A stretch of DNA of 64,000 bases. It comes from UBA10649 sp963793105. Its GTDB lineage: Bacteria; Actinomycetota; Actinomycetes; S36-B12. The DNA lies in contig CAWBZB010000003.1 in the NCBI GenBank assembly GCA_963793105.1, positions 124,001 through 188,000 of the forward strand, written 5' to 3'. Shown piece by piece: positions 15,200-24,015 of the stretch (positions are counted from its first letter, which is position 1; each line of letters opens with the position of its first letter). The notes beneath the pieces are model-generated. The model was given only the letters and a program-made list of their open reading frames with translations, ran no database searches and was not told the origin of the DNA. The translations under genes were made by a program, and so were the position numbers.

Positions 15200-17035
15200 G
15201 CGCTGCTCGGCCAGCCCCGCATCCATCCGCGCCCGGGCCGCGGTGACGTCCGGTCGCTCGGAGACCTCGGGGACCCCGACCTGCCAGAACGCGCCGCCCT
15301 CCGTCCAGTCACTCGCCCGGACCTTCGTGACGATCACCGCTGTGCGGTCCGCAGCCCGAGCAACGACGAGGGCGTCAGCGAACTCGGCGAGCGAGCCGAC
15401 CTCCAGGGTCAGCGCCCCCATGGCGGCCGCGTGCGCGGCGAAGTCGACGCGAGCGTCGGATCCCGTCCCTGTCGAGTCGGCCAGCATGTTGTTGTACGAG
15501 GCACCGCCCTGGCCGACCTGCAGTCGCTCGATCACGGCGTAGCCCTCGTTGTCGCAGACGACGAGGATGAACTTCTTGCCCGACAGCACCGACGCGTAGA
15601 TCTCCGAGTTCATCATCAGGTAGGAGCCGTCGCCGACCATCGAGTACACCTGCCCCGTCGGGCGCCCGAAGGCCGCCCCCCAGGCGCCGGCGATCTCGTA
15701 GCCCATGCACGAGAAGCCGTAGTCGCAGTCGAACGAGGCCACGGCCTTGCTCATCCAGTTGATGTTGAGCTCGCCGGGCAGCCCACCGGCCGCAGTGAGC
15801 ACGTAGTCCTCGGCCCCTGCAGACTCGTGCACGAGGCCCACCAGCTGCGCGTAGCTCGGCGGCCACACGCCGTCGTCCGCGGTGCGGCCGTCGACGAAAG
15901 CCTGCAGGTCGCGCCGCATCTCCACCCCGCGAGCCGTCCACTGAGCGTCCGCAGACCAGCCGCGCAGCGCCTCGGCGAGATCGACCATCGCCTCCCGCGC
16001 ATCCGCCACCACCGGGATCGACCGGTGCTTGATCGCGTCGAACCGAGCGGCGTTGACCCCCACGAAGCGAGCCTTCGGGTCGAAGAGGGTCCACGAGCCG
16101 GTCGTGAAGTCCTCCAGGCGCGTGCCGATGGCGATGACGAGGTCGGCCTCCGTCACGACGACATTGGCGGCGCCGGCGCCGGTGACGCCGACGGGGCCCG
16201 CGTAGCGCGGATGGTCGGCGAGCAGGCAGGACTTGCCCGCGACGGTCTCGACGACCGGGATGCCGAACTCCTCCGCGAAGGCAGCGAGCTCTGCCTCGGC
16301 CCGTGAGTAGTGCACGCCGCCACCGGCGATGATCACCGGGCGCTCGGCCGCTCGGATGGCGTCGACCGCGCGCGCGACCTGACCGAGGTCCGGACGGGGC
16401 CGGGCGATCTCGTGCACCTGGACCTCGAAGAACTCCTCGGGGTAGTCGTAGGCGTCGGCCGCGATGTCCTGCGGCAGGCCGATGAACACCGGGCCGCAGT
16501 CCGCGGGGTCGAGGAGCGTGCTGACCGCCTGCGGCAGCGAGCTCAGGACCTGCGCCGGGTGCATGAGGCGGTCCCAGTAGCGCACGACCGGGCGGAAGCC
16601 GTCGTTCACTGTCGTCGACGGGTGGCCGTAGTGCTCGACCTGCTGCAGCACCGGGTCGGGCAGCCTCGACACGAAGGTGTCACCGGAGATGAACAGCACC
16701 GGGAGGCGGTTCGCCATCGCGACACCGGCAGCGGTGATCATGTTCGTCGCCCCCGGGCCGACCGACGACGTGGCCACCATGACCTGCTGGCGCCGCACCG
16801 CCTTGGCGAACGCGGCGGCGGCCAGGCCCATCCCCTGCTCGTTCTGGCCGCGCCACACCGGGATCTCGTCACGGTGCATCTCCAGTGAATGGCCCAGGCT
16901 GGTCACGTTGCCGTGTCCGAAGATCCCGATGACGCCGGGGAACAGCGGGACCTCCTCGCCGTCGACGACGATGCGCTGAGCGACGAGGTAGCGGACGATC
17001 GCCTCAGACGTGGTGATCCGGACGGTGCTCGTCAT
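15188..17035 (-). CDS. iolD: 3D-(3,5/4)-trihydroxycyclohexane-1,2-dione hydrolase
   Basis: A 615-residue thiamine-diphosphate enzyme that opens the cyclohexane ring to 5-deoxyglucuronate in inositol catabolism. It has the three-domain TPP fold: an N-terminal PYR domain with RGQNEQGMGLAAAAFAKA, a central domain (VIIAGGGVHYSRAEAELAAF) and a PP domain with the GDGSYLMMNSEIY TPP/Mg signature. The ATG at 17035 shares one base with the stop of the upstream Gfo/Idh gene; the longer open frame to 17980 is shadow. It is the last gene of the minus-strand iol operon. Confidence 0.95.
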   Translation of the reverse strand: MTSTVRITTSEAIVRYLVAQRIVVDGEEVPLFPGVIGIFGHGNVTSLGHSLEMHRDEIPVWRGQNEQGMGLAAAAFAKAVRRQQVMVATSSVGPGATNMITAAGVAMANRLPVLFISGDTFVSRLPDPVLQQVEHYGHPSTTVNDGFRPVVRYWDRLMHPAQVLSSLPQAVSTLLDPADCGPVFIGLPQDIAADAYDYPEEFFEVQVHEIARPRPDLGQVARAVDAIRAAERPVIIAGGGVHYSRAEAELAAFAEEFGIPVVETVAGKSCLLADHPRYAGPVGVTGAGAANVVVTEADLVIAIGTRLEDFTTGSWTLFDPKARFVGVNAARFDAIKHRSIPVVADAREAMVDLAEALRGWSADAQWTARGVEMRRDLQAFVDGRTADDGVWPPSYAQLVGLVHESAGAEDYVLTAAGGLPGELNINWMSKAVASFDCDYGFSCMGYEIAGAWGAAFGRPTGQVYSMVGDGSYLMMNSEIYASVLSGKKFILVVCDNEGYAVIERLQVGQGGASYNNMLADSTGTGSDARVDFAAHAAAMGALTLEVGSLAEFADALVVARAADRTAVIVTKVRASDWTEGGAFWQVGVPEVSERPDVTAARARMDAGLAEQRRGV

Positions 17036-18213
17036 CACGAGGCTCCTTCTGCGAGATCTGTCACGGGCTCCCATGTGCGGGAGTCCCAGGAGTTGATGAG
17101 GGCCTGCTGGACGCTGACGACGTCGACGGCCTCTCGGAAGCCGGGCGAGAAGGCTCGGCCAGTGGCAAGGGACTCCAGGAAGGAGTAGTCCTCGATCGCG
17201 ACGAGATCCTCGAAGCCGATCGCGTTCGCCTGCCCGGGGACGAAGGCGCCGTGGAACGGGAACCGGTCGCCGCCGTAGATCGTGGTGAAGCCGGTGTTCT
17301 TGTCCGAGCCGAGCCGGTAGTACTGCAGCTCGTTCAGCTTCTCCAGGTTCCAGGTGATCGCTCCCTTGGTGCCGTACACGGCGAACGTGTTCTGGCTCTC
17401 GGGGCCCACCATCGTCCGGCTCACCTCGAAGGTGCCGGTCGCGCCGCTGGCGAAGCGGCAGAGCATCGAGGCGTAGTCCTCGTTCTCGACCTCGCCCTTG
17501 GGGTCCTCCGGCGCTCCGCGACCGTAGTGGCTCGCCGCGCCCGTCGGCAGTGGTCGGTGCGTGATCGTGGTCGCGCGATCCCCGACGACCTCCACGATCG
17601 GACCGACGAGGAACTGGGCGAGGGAGACCGAATGACTGAGGATGTCGCTGGTGACGCCGTACCCCGCCTCGTCGAGCATGAAGCGCCAGCTGAGCAGGCC
17701 GAGCTCGTCGCTGCCGTACATCGACAGGAAGTGCCCGCGGTAGTGGGTGATCTCCCCGAGCTCCCCGGAGGCGATCAGCTCGCGTGCATGGAGGACGAGA
17801 GGTGCCCACAGGTAGTTGTACCCCACGCCGGTAGCCACCTGCGCCGCATGCGCGGCCCGGTAGGCCTGCACGGTCTGCTCCGGCTTGCCCCCGATGGGCT
17901 TCTCGCTGAAGACCGCCTTCCCCGCTGCGCAGGCCGCCTCGATCATGGGGATGTGGAGCATGTTCGGCGCCGTGACCCACACGGCGTCCACGTCAGGCGA
18001 GGCGACTGCCTCGCGCCAGTCCTCGACGGCCCGCGAGAACCCGAAGTCCCGGGTCGCGCGCTCGCGCCGGGACGGGTCCGTGTCGGCGCAGACGACAAGC
18101 TCCGGGTCGAAGGATCGATCGGGGAAGAGGGAGGGGATCCGCAGCGCGGAACGGCTGTGTGCCTGCCCCATCCAGCCCAGGCCCAGGACGGCGATGCCGA
18201 TACGAGTGCCCAC
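17035..18213 (-). CDS. Gfo/Idh/MocA-family oxidoreductase within the iol operon
   Basis: A 392-residue NAD(P)-dependent oxidoreductase. The Rossmann motif is GIAVLGLGWMGQAHSRSAL near the N-terminus. EKPIGGKPEQT carries the conserved Lys, and the C-terminal substrate domain includes YNYLWAPLVLHAREL. GTG 18213 is used; it follows the iolB stop by 2 bp, and a longer open frame overlaps iolB out of phase. Its place between iolB and iolD suggests it oxidises an inositol isomer or derivative (scyllo- or chiro-inositol, or a keto-inositol). The exact substrate is not readable. Confidence 0.88.
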   Translation of the reverse strand: MGTRIGIAVLGLGWMGQAHSRSALRIPSLFPDRSFDPELVVCADTDPSRRERATRDFGFSRAVEDWREAVASPDVDAVWVTAPNMLHIPMIEAACAAGKAVFSEKPIGGKPEQTVQAYRAAHAAQVATGVGYNYLWAPLVLHARELIASGELGEITHYRGHFLSMYGSDELGLLSWRFMLDEAGYGVTSDILSHSVSLAQFLVGPIVEVVGDRATTITHRPLPTGAASHYGRGAPEDPKGEVENEDYASMLCRFASGATGTFEVSRTMVGPESQNTFAVYGTKGAITWNLEKLNELQYYRLGSDKNTGFTTIYGGDRFPFHGAFVPGQANAIGFEDLVAIEDYSFLESLATGRAFSPGFREAVDVVSVQQALINSWDSRTWEPVTDLAEGAS

Positions 18214-18215
18214 GG

Positions 18216-19109
18216 TCAGCCCTTCCGGGTGCGGCCGGCGGCCGACGTCCACGGCAGCCTGGGGTCCTGTGCCTGGCTCTCCCACGACTCCCTGATCCAG
18301 TGGTGCTCCGGGTCGTCGCAGAAGGCCATCGTCCGGTCCTCGTCCGGGCCGGCGAGCACGTTGAGGAAGTACATCGGGTACTCCGGCGGTGCCACCGTCG
18401 GACCGTGGTAGCCCTCCGGCACGAGGTACACGTCCCCGTCGTGCAGGGTGACGGTCTCGTCGACGGATCCGTCGACCGTGTACACGTGGAACAGGCCCTG
18501 ACCGGAGACGTCGCCGTGCGGCGCCTCCTGACGACCGATGCGGAAGTAGTAGATCTCCTCGTTGGTGGTGGCGCAGTCGCCGATGCCGTCGTGGCGGTGG
18601 GGCGGCCACGAGGACCAGTTGCCACCCGGGGTGATGACCTCGCACACGTTGATCTTGTGCGCCCCGGCGAAGGAGCCGGGGGTGGCGATGTTCGTGACCT
18701 GCCTGGTCGCACGACCGGAGCCGCGCACCTCCACCGGCACGTCGGCCGCCGCCACGACCGCGAGCGGGTGCCGCTCCGTGGCCCGGGCGGTGCACACCGC
18801 CACCTCCCCGCTCGTGCCCGAGATGGACACCTCGGAGCCGAGCGGCAGGTACGCCCAGTCGCTGACCGCGTGGAAGACGCCGTCCCGGCCTGCCAGCGTG
18901 AATGACTCGCCGTCGACGGTGACCGAGACCTCCCGCGCAGACAGCGGGACGAGGACCGCCTCGTCCTCTGCCAGCGTGAACGTCACCGGCGCGGCGACCG
19001 AGAGCGGGTAGACGTGCAGGCCGCTGTACTGCCAGCCGGCGACGCTCGGCGTGACGACGACGTCGGCTGCCCCCTGCTGCAGGGATCCGGCGGGATGGAA
19101 CCAGGTCAT
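18216..19109 (-). CDS. iolB: 5-deoxy-glucuronate isomerase
   Basis: A 297-residue bicupin isomerase converting 5-deoxy-D-glucuronate to 2-deoxy-5-keto-gluconate. The metal cupin motif SSWPPHRHD is followed by EEIYYFRIG. The C-terminal cupin has HDGDVYLVPEGYHGPTVAPP. Length agrees with the family. The start overlaps the upstream aldolase-like gene by 4 bp (ATGA type). It works between IolD and IolC. Confidence 0.94.
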   Translation of the reverse strand: MTWFHPAGSLQQGAADVVVTPSVAGWQYSGLHVYPLSVAAPVTFTLAEDEAVLVPLSAREVSVTVDGESFTLAGRDGVFHAVSDWAYLPLGSEVSISGTSGEVAVCTARATERHPLAVVAAADVPVEVRGSGRATRQVTNIATPGSFAGAHKINVCEVITPGGNWSSWPPHRHDGIGDCATTNEEIYYFRIGRQEAPHGDVSGQGLFHVYTVDGSVDETVTLHDGDVYLVPEGYHGPTVAPPEYPMYFLNVLAGPDEDRTMAFCDDPEHHWIRESWESQAQDPRLPWTSAAGRTRKG

Positions 19110-20005
19110 GCTGAACCTCCATGGACGATGGCTGCCGCTCGACGAACGGCCTCCTCGGGTCGGTCATCGTGCGGGTAGAGAAGGGCGCGGCCGGCGACCA
19201 GCCCCCGGACGTTCGGCTCGCGCATGGCGACGGACCAACGGTCGAAGGTCCGCTCGGCGTCGGCTCCCGGATCGCCGCCCAGCATGACGATCGGGAGGCT
19301 CGTCGCGCCGGCCACCTCCGCCATGCGGTCGCTGCCCGGGATCTTCAGCCAGGTGTGGGCCGACGACGACCCGAGGCCGGACGCGATGGCGACCACCTTG
19401 ATGAGTCGTTCGTCCGAGGTGTCGAGCACCGCCCGCCCCTCGGCAGTCTTGCGGTAGGGCAGCGGCTCGATCATGCACATGAGCCCACGGTCGCCGAGCG
19501 CCGTCGTCACCGCTGCCACGGACTCGATGGTGCGCGCCACTCCGGCATCGGTGTCGTCGATGCGCAGCAGGGTCTTGCCCCCGTCCAGGCCGTTCGACTC
19601 GACGTGATCGACGTCGTACGCCGTCATGCGGTCGTCGAGCTCCCAGGTGGCACCGATGATCCCTCCCCGGTTCATCGTCCCGATCGCCAGTCGGTCGTCC
19701 AGGGCCCCGAGCCACGCGAGCTCCTCCAGGATGTCCGCACTGGCGAGCACGCCGTCGGCGCCCGTCACGGCGAGCGACCGGACCAGGCGGTCGAGCAGGG
19801 TGTAGCGATCGGCGACCGCCAAGGGATCGTCGCCGGCCGCCAGCATCCCGCGTGCGGTGTGATCGGCGGCGAGGATGAGCAGTCGGCCGTCGGTCCCGGG
19901 CACGGTGCGCCTCGCCCGTCCCCGCAGTGCGTCCCGGAGGGTCGACGGCTCGAAGACGCGCGCCTCGATGAGGCCCCGGTACGCCTCGCGGTCCAGTCCG
20001 GTCAT
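19106..20005 (-). CDS. (beta/alpha)8-barrel aldolase-like protein of iol clusters (Cgl0159 family)
   Basis: A 299-residue predicted TIM barrel (LLILAADHTARGMLAAGDDP, GLMCMIEPLPYRKTAEG, LPIVMLGGDPGADAERTF). It resembles the barrel protein found next to iolC in Corynebacterium inositol clusters. Lys-containing strands (VESNGLDGGKTLL, LIKVVAIASG) fit a class I aldolase, possibly the 2-deoxy-5-keto-6-phosphogluconate aldolase that replaces IolJ. This role is inferred. ATG 20005 shares a base with the iolC stop; the open frame further upstream is rejected. Confidence 0.8.
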   Translation of the reverse strand: MTGLDREAYRGLIEARVFEPSTLRDALRGRARRTVPGTDGRLLILAADHTARGMLAAGDDPLAVADRYTLLDRLVRSLAVTGADGVLASADILEELAWLGALDDRLAIGTMNRGGIIGATWELDDRMTAYDVDHVESNGLDGGKTLLRIDDTDAGVARTIESVAAVTTALGDRGLMCMIEPLPYRKTAEGRAVLDTSDERLIKVVAIASGLGSSSAHTWLKIPGSDRMAEVAGATSLPIVMLGGDPGADAERTFDRWSVAMREPNVRGLVAGRALLYPHDDRPEEAVRRAAAIVHGGSA

Positions 20006-20952
20006 CAGATCGCACTCCCCAGCAGTTCGTCCACGTCCTGGACTTCCGGCATCGCATCCGCGCACGTCAGCCGCGCGGAGACGTAGGCGCCCGACGCGTT
20101 GGCGAACCGTCCGATCCGCGGCACGTCCCAGCCGCTCAGCAGGCCATGCGAGAGCGCACCGCCGAAGGCATCGCCGGCCCCCAGCCCGCAGACCACGGGC
20201 ACGGGCACCGGTGCCACCCGCCAGCGTCCGTCAGCGGTCGCCAGCAGTGACCCCTCGGCGCCGAGCTTGACGATGGCCAGGCGGACGCCTGCGGACAGGA
20301 GCGCATCGGCGGCGGCGTCCGGTTCGCCGGATCCCACGGCCATCTCGCACTCCTCGCGGTTGCCGACGACCACCGTCGACATGGCGATGGCATCCCTGGC
20401 CGCAGCGCGGGCGGTCCCGACATCCGGCCACAGGGCGGCGCGGTAGTCCAGGTCGAGCACCGTGTGACCCTCGCGGTCCCGACGCTCGAGCCAGTCCAGA
20501 CAGGCCTCGGCGGTCGAGCCCGTCGCGAGTGCCCCCTGGCTGATCCACAGCAGGCCGCAGCCCCGCACGACGTCGTCGGGCAGGTCAGCGGTGGTCAGGG
20601 TGGTGTCCGGGGCCGCCGGGCCGCGGTAGAAGGCCACCTGCGGGGTCTCGGGCGGATCCAGGGCCGCCAGGGCGAGCGGCGTCTGGCCACCCGGCTCGGT
20701 GCCCACGAAGTCCGTCAGCACGCCCCAGCCCTGGAGTCGACGTCGGACGTACCCGCCGAAGCCGTCGTCCCCGACCTTGGTGACGATCGCGGCCCGATGG
20801 CCCAGCCGGGCGGCGGCCACGGCGACATTGGTCGGGCTGCCGCCGACGGACTTGGTGAACGTCTGCTGCCCGTCGAAGCCGACGTCGGTCTCGGCGGCAT
20901 ACAGGTCGACGCTGACGCGCCCGACGCTGACGACCTCGGGAAGGGATGCCAC
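20005..20952 (-). CDS. iolC: 5-dehydro-2-deoxygluconokinase
   Basis: A 315-residue PfkB/ribokinase-family kinase. It carries the N-terminal signature FTKSVGGSPTNVAVAAARLG and the C-terminal PfkB motif CGLGAGDAFGGALSHGLL, with the catalytic Asp in GAGD. In the iol pathway it phosphorylates 2-deoxy-5-keto-gluconate. It lies 3 bp downstream of iolE and shares a base with the aldolase-like gene, so the operon is tightly coupled. Confidence 0.92.
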   Translation of the reverse strand: MASLPEVVSVGRVSVDLYAAETDVGFDGQQTFTKSVGGSPTNVAVAAARLGHRAAIVTKVGDDGFGGYVRRRLQGWGVLTDFVGTEPGGQTPLALAALDPPETPQVAFYRGPAAPDTTLTTADLPDDVVRGCGLLWISQGALATGSTAEACLDWLERRDREGHTVLDLDYRAALWPDVGTARAAARDAIAMSTVVVGNREECEMAVGSGEPDAAADALLSAGVRLAIVKLGAEGSLLATADGRWRVAPVPVPVVCGLGAGDAFGGALSHGLLSGWDVPRIGRFANASGAYVSARLTCADAMPEVQDVDELLGSAI

Positions 20953-20955
20953 CGG

Positions 20956-21855
20956 TCAGTCGCCCAGGGTCGGGGCGACGACGTCGGTCAGGTACTGCAG
21001 GGAGGTCCGGACCTCGTCGAGGGGACCCTCCCCCTCCGCCGGCAGGCCGTCGGTGAGGGCCGTGTCCTGCTCGATGACGTACCAGCCCCGGTAGCCCGCG
21101 CCCTCCAGGGTCTGGATGACCCCCGCGATGTCGACATCACCCTGCCCGAGCTCGGTGAACAGGCCGTTCTGCACGGAGTGCATGAGCGACACCTCGCGGT
21201 TCAGCAGCGCCGGGACCATGCCCAGCCTGACGTCCTTCAGGTGCACATGCCCCACGCGCTCCATCGCCTCCTTGGCGAAGGCGACGGGGTCGACACCGCC
21301 GATCGCCATGTGCCCGGTATCCAGGCACCAGTGCACGTCGCAGGAGTCCAGGACCCGATCGACGTCGTCCTTGGTCTCGACCAGGGTCTGCACGTGCGAG
21401 TGCACCACCTGCTCGAGGCCGTGCTCGGCGCAGATCTCGTCGATGACCCCGAACATCATCGCCATGTGCCGCTGCTCCTCGGCGGTCAGCGGCCGCGGCA
21501 CCGACCAGTCCATGTCCTGCACGACTGCCGAGATGAACTTCGTGGCGCCGGCCCGCTCGAACAGGCGCGCGGTGGCGGTCGCCTGCTCGATCGTCTCCTG
21601 GCGCATGGCCGGGTCATGCAGCACCACCGGCGTGAAGCCGCCCAGCAGGATCATCCCGAAGTCCGCGAGCTCCCCCTTGACCGCGTCCGGGTCCGTCGGC
21701 AGGAACCCCGGCGCCCCCAGTTCGGTCGCCGTCATGCCCAGTCCCGACATCTCCGCGAGCACCCGCGGCGTGGGCAGCATCGCACCCCAGCCGGGCACCT
21801 CGCAGATGCCCCAGGAGATGGGAGCGGATGCCACCCGATCAAGGAAGTCCGTCAT
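20956..21855 (-). CDS. iolE: inosose dehydratase-type TIM-barrel protein
   Basis: A 299-residue xylose-isomerase-like barrel. The N-terminal SAPISWGICEVPGWGAML is characteristic of IolE inosose dehydratases. Metal-ligand strands include VVHSHVQTLVE, HWCLDTGHMAIGG and VGHVHLKDV. It dehydrates scyllo-inosose to the diketone used by IolD. It is the first gene of the minus-strand operon, with GAAGGGCAG upstream of the ATG. The promoter and operator lie in the 100-bp gap to the divergent dehydrogenase. Confidence 0.9.
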   Translation of the reverse strand: MTDFLDRVASAPISWGICEVPGWGAMLPTPRVLAEMSGLGMTATELGAPGFLPTDPDAVKGELADFGMILLGGFTPVVLHDPAMRQETIEQATATARLFERAGATKFISAVVQDMDWSVPRPLTAEEQRHMAMMFGVIDEICAEHGLEQVVHSHVQTLVETKDDVDRVLDSCDVHWCLDTGHMAIGGVDPVAFAKEAMERVGHVHLKDVRLGMVPALLNREVSLMHSVQNGLFTELGQGDVDIAGVIQTLEGAGYRGWYVIEQDTALTDGLPAEGEGPLDEVRTSLQYLTDVVAPTLGD

Positions 21856-21870
21856 TGTCGCTGCCCTTCG

Positions 21871-21884
21871 TTGGAACGCTCCAA
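21871..21884. promoter_or_regulatory. LacI-type operator in the iol divergent gap
   Basis: TTGGAACGCTCCAA is a near-perfect 14-bp dyad with the central CG typical of LacI-family sites. It covers the predicted transcription start of the iolE operon. The LacI gene at 22939 is the obvious candidate binder. Confidence 0.7.
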
Positions 21885-21912
21885 TTATCGTGGCACACTA
21901 GAGCCCTGTCAC
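21884..21912 (-). promoter_or_regulatory. sigma-70-type promoter of the iolE operon
   Basis: On the minus strand GTGACA (21912-21907) and GATAAT (21889-21884) are separated by 17 nt. The predicted start, around 21877, falls inside the operator. Confidence 0.65.
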
Positions 21913-21955
21913 GCAATGGCTGCCTCGTCCGAGGTCGCCGAGCCGAGGAGGCCGC

Positions 21956-22942
21956 ATGCGGATCGCCGTCGTCGGAGCCGGGCGCATGGGCGCCATCCGC
22001 GTGGAGGACCTGGCCGCGGACCCCCGCGTCGACGAGGTGCTGATCACCAACCGCTCCGAGCCCCGTGCCCGCGATCTCGCGGAGCGGTTCGGGGCGGACG
22101 TGGTCCCGTGGGGAGGCGTCCCGGAGACGGACGGCACCGTGGTCGCGCTGGCCACCAACGCGCACGGCGGCCTGCTCGACGCCGTCCTCGCGCGCGGCGG
22201 TCCGGTCCTCTGCGAGAAGCCCATCGCCCTGACGCTCGAGGAGACCGAGCAGGCGATCGCCACCGCGGACCGGCACGGCGCCACGCTGCAGATCGGCTTC
22301 CAGCGCCGGTTCGACGCCGGAATACGGGAGATCCGCGACCGCGTGAGCCGGGGCGACGTCGGACCGCTCTACTCGATGGACCTCATCTCGCACGACCACC
22401 AGCCCTCGTCCCGCGAGTTCCTCGCCGGCAGCGGCGGCATCTTCCGCGACCTGCACGTGCACGACTTCGATCTCATCCGGTGGATCACCGACTCCGAGGT
22501 CGACTCCGTGTATGCCACGAAGGCCGTGCGCGCACACCCCCAGTACGCGGAGTTCGACGATGCCGACGTCGCCCTCGTCCACGCCGTGACCCGGTCGGGG
22601 GTCCAGGTCGCCGTCCGCGGCGCCCGCCACGATGCCCTCGGCCACGACGTCCGCCTCGAGCTGCACGGCCAGCGGGACTCCCTGGCCGCCGGGCTGAACC
22701 GACGCACTCCCCTGCGGGCCCTCGACGGGGACCCCGAGCTCACCGATGACCCGTACACCGGGTTCGTGGACCGGTTCCGCGACGCGTTCCGGCGCGAGAC
22801 GTCGGCGTTCGTCGACCTGGTCCTGGGGGAGTCGCCGAACCCCTGCCCGCCGGACTCGGCACTCGAGAGCCTGCGGATCGCGATCGCCTGCGAGCGGTCG
22901 GTGACGTCAGGTGCGCCCGTGCGGGTGGCAGACGTCCGATGA
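21956..22942 (+). CDS. iolG: inositol 2-dehydrogenase-like oxidoreductase
   Basis: A 328-residue Gfo/Idh/MocA enzyme. The NAD site is IAVVGAGRMGAIRVEDL. The EKP motif is CEKPIALTLEET, and the conserved catalytic-domain His lies in FRDLHVHDFDLIRWI. It would oxidise myo-inositol to scyllo-inosose, feeding IolE. GAGGAG precedes the ATG. It is divergent from iolE over the shared operator and overlaps the LacI gene by 4 bp. The iolG assignment rests on context as much as sequence, since the family has many substrates. Confidence 0.83.
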   Translation: MRIAVVGAGRMGAIRVEDLAADPRVDEVLITNRSEPRARDLAERFGADVVPWGGVPETDGTVVALATNAHGGLLDAVLARGGPVLCEKPIALTLEETEQAIATADRHGATLQIGFQRRFDAGIREIRDRVSRGDVGPLYSMDLISHDHQPSSREFLAGSGGIFRDLHVHDFDLIRWITDSEVDSVYATKAVRAHPQYAEFDDADVALVHAVTRSGVQVAVRGARHDALGHDVRLELHGQRDSLAAGLNRRTPLRALDGDPELTDDPYTGFVDRFRDAFRRETSAFVDLVLGESPNPCPPDSALESLRIAIACERSVTSGAPVRVADVR

Positions 22943-23943
22943 CCAGGCCCACCATCCACGACGTCGCCGCACGGGCCGGCGTGTCCAAGTCGCTGGTGTC
23001 GCTGGCGCTACGCGGCTCCCCCAAGGTGAGCGAGACCAGCCGCGAGGCCATCCTGCATGCCGCCGCCGAACTCGGCTACCGGCCCAATGCCGCCGCCCGC
23101 AGCCTGGCCGATCGCCGCAGCCGAACCGTGGGCGTGCTGATCCTGGACCTGCACAACCCGGTGTTCGCCGAGATCCTCGATGGGGTGCAGTCCGAGGTGC
23201 GCCGCCATGGCTACAGCACCATGCTCGTGACCGGCGGGGCCGACCCGGCGCTCGAGCAGTCCGAGCTGGAGAAGCTGCTCGAGTTCCAGGTGGAGGGCCT
23301 TGTCCTCATCTCCCACCGCCTGCCGGCGGTCACCTTGCGGGAGATCGCCGCGGAGGTGCCGACGGTCGTCGTGACGCGACGCGACATCACCGGGCCGAGG
23401 ATCGACACGGTGAGCGACGACGACGTCGCCGGCGCTGCCCTGGCGGTGCAGTACCTCGCTGATCTGGGCCACCGTCGCATCGTGCACCTCTCCGGAGGCG
23501 ACAACCCCATCTCGCGGGACCGTCAGCGCGGCTACGTCGAGGGCATGGCGGCCGCCGGACTCGCCCGCGAGCAACGGGTCGTGGCGGGCTCGCTCACCGA
23601 CGGGGGCGGATACGCAGCGGCGGCGGCGGCCCTTGCGTCTGAGCCGCGTCCGACCGCGTTCTTCGTGGCCAACGACCTCGCGGCCCTCGGCGCGATCGCC
23701 GCGGTGCAGGACCACGACCTGCGGGTTCCCGAGGACGTGTCCGTGGTCGGATACGACGGCATCTCCCTCGGCAGCCTGCGCACGATCAGCCTCAGCACCG
23801 TGGCCCAGCCGCTGGTGGACATGGGCATGCTGGCGGCCACGCGCCTGTTCGAGCGGATCGAGCGACCGAGCAGCCGAGCGAAGCACATCAGCGTCGACGC
23901 CGTGCTCGTCCCCCGCGGCACGACCGCCCCCGCCCCCACCTGA
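22939..23943 (+). CDS. LacI-family regulator, likely of the iol genes
   Basis: A 334-residue LacI/GalR repressor. The N-terminal helix-turn-helix is TIHDVAARAGVSKSLVSLAL, with a hinge helix (RPNAAARSLADRR). The periplasmic-binding-like effector domain ends in SVDAVLVPRGTT. It is translationally coupled to iolG (ATGA). The TTGGAACGCTCCAA site 1 kb upstream is the probable target, so inositol or a pathway intermediate may be the effector. The effector itself is inferred. Confidence 0.9.
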   Translation: MTRPTIHDVAARAGVSKSLVSLALRGSPKVSETSREAILHAAAELGYRPNAAARSLADRRSRTVGVLILDLHNPVFAEILDGVQSEVRRHGYSTMLVTGGADPALEQSELEKLLEFQVEGLVLISHRLPAVTLREIAAEVPTVVVTRRDITGPRIDTVSDDDVAGAALAVQYLADLGHRRIVHLSGGDNPISRDRQRGYVEGMAAAGLAREQRVVAGSLTDGGGYAAAAAALASEPRPTAFFVANDLAALGAIAAVQDHDLRVPEDVSVVGYDGISLGSLRTISLSTVAQPLVDMGMLAATRLFERIERPSSRAKHISVDAVLVPRGTTAPAPT

Positions 23944-24015
23944 CCGTTTCTCCCGCTAAGCGGGACAGGCGGCGAATTCGGGGCCGAGAGCGGGCGATTA
24001 TGGCCGGTTCTCCCC
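23944..24015. repeat. dispersed palindromic repeat family 1, copy A
   Basis: The core 23944-23967 starts directly after the LacI stop and contains the dyad TCCCGCT-A-AGCGGGA. The same core occurs inverted at 26430-26453 and 45242-45265. The element ends with a second, degenerate GGTTCTCCC arm inside the 3' end of the converging hydrolase gene. A combined terminator/REP role is inferred. Confidence 0.6.
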
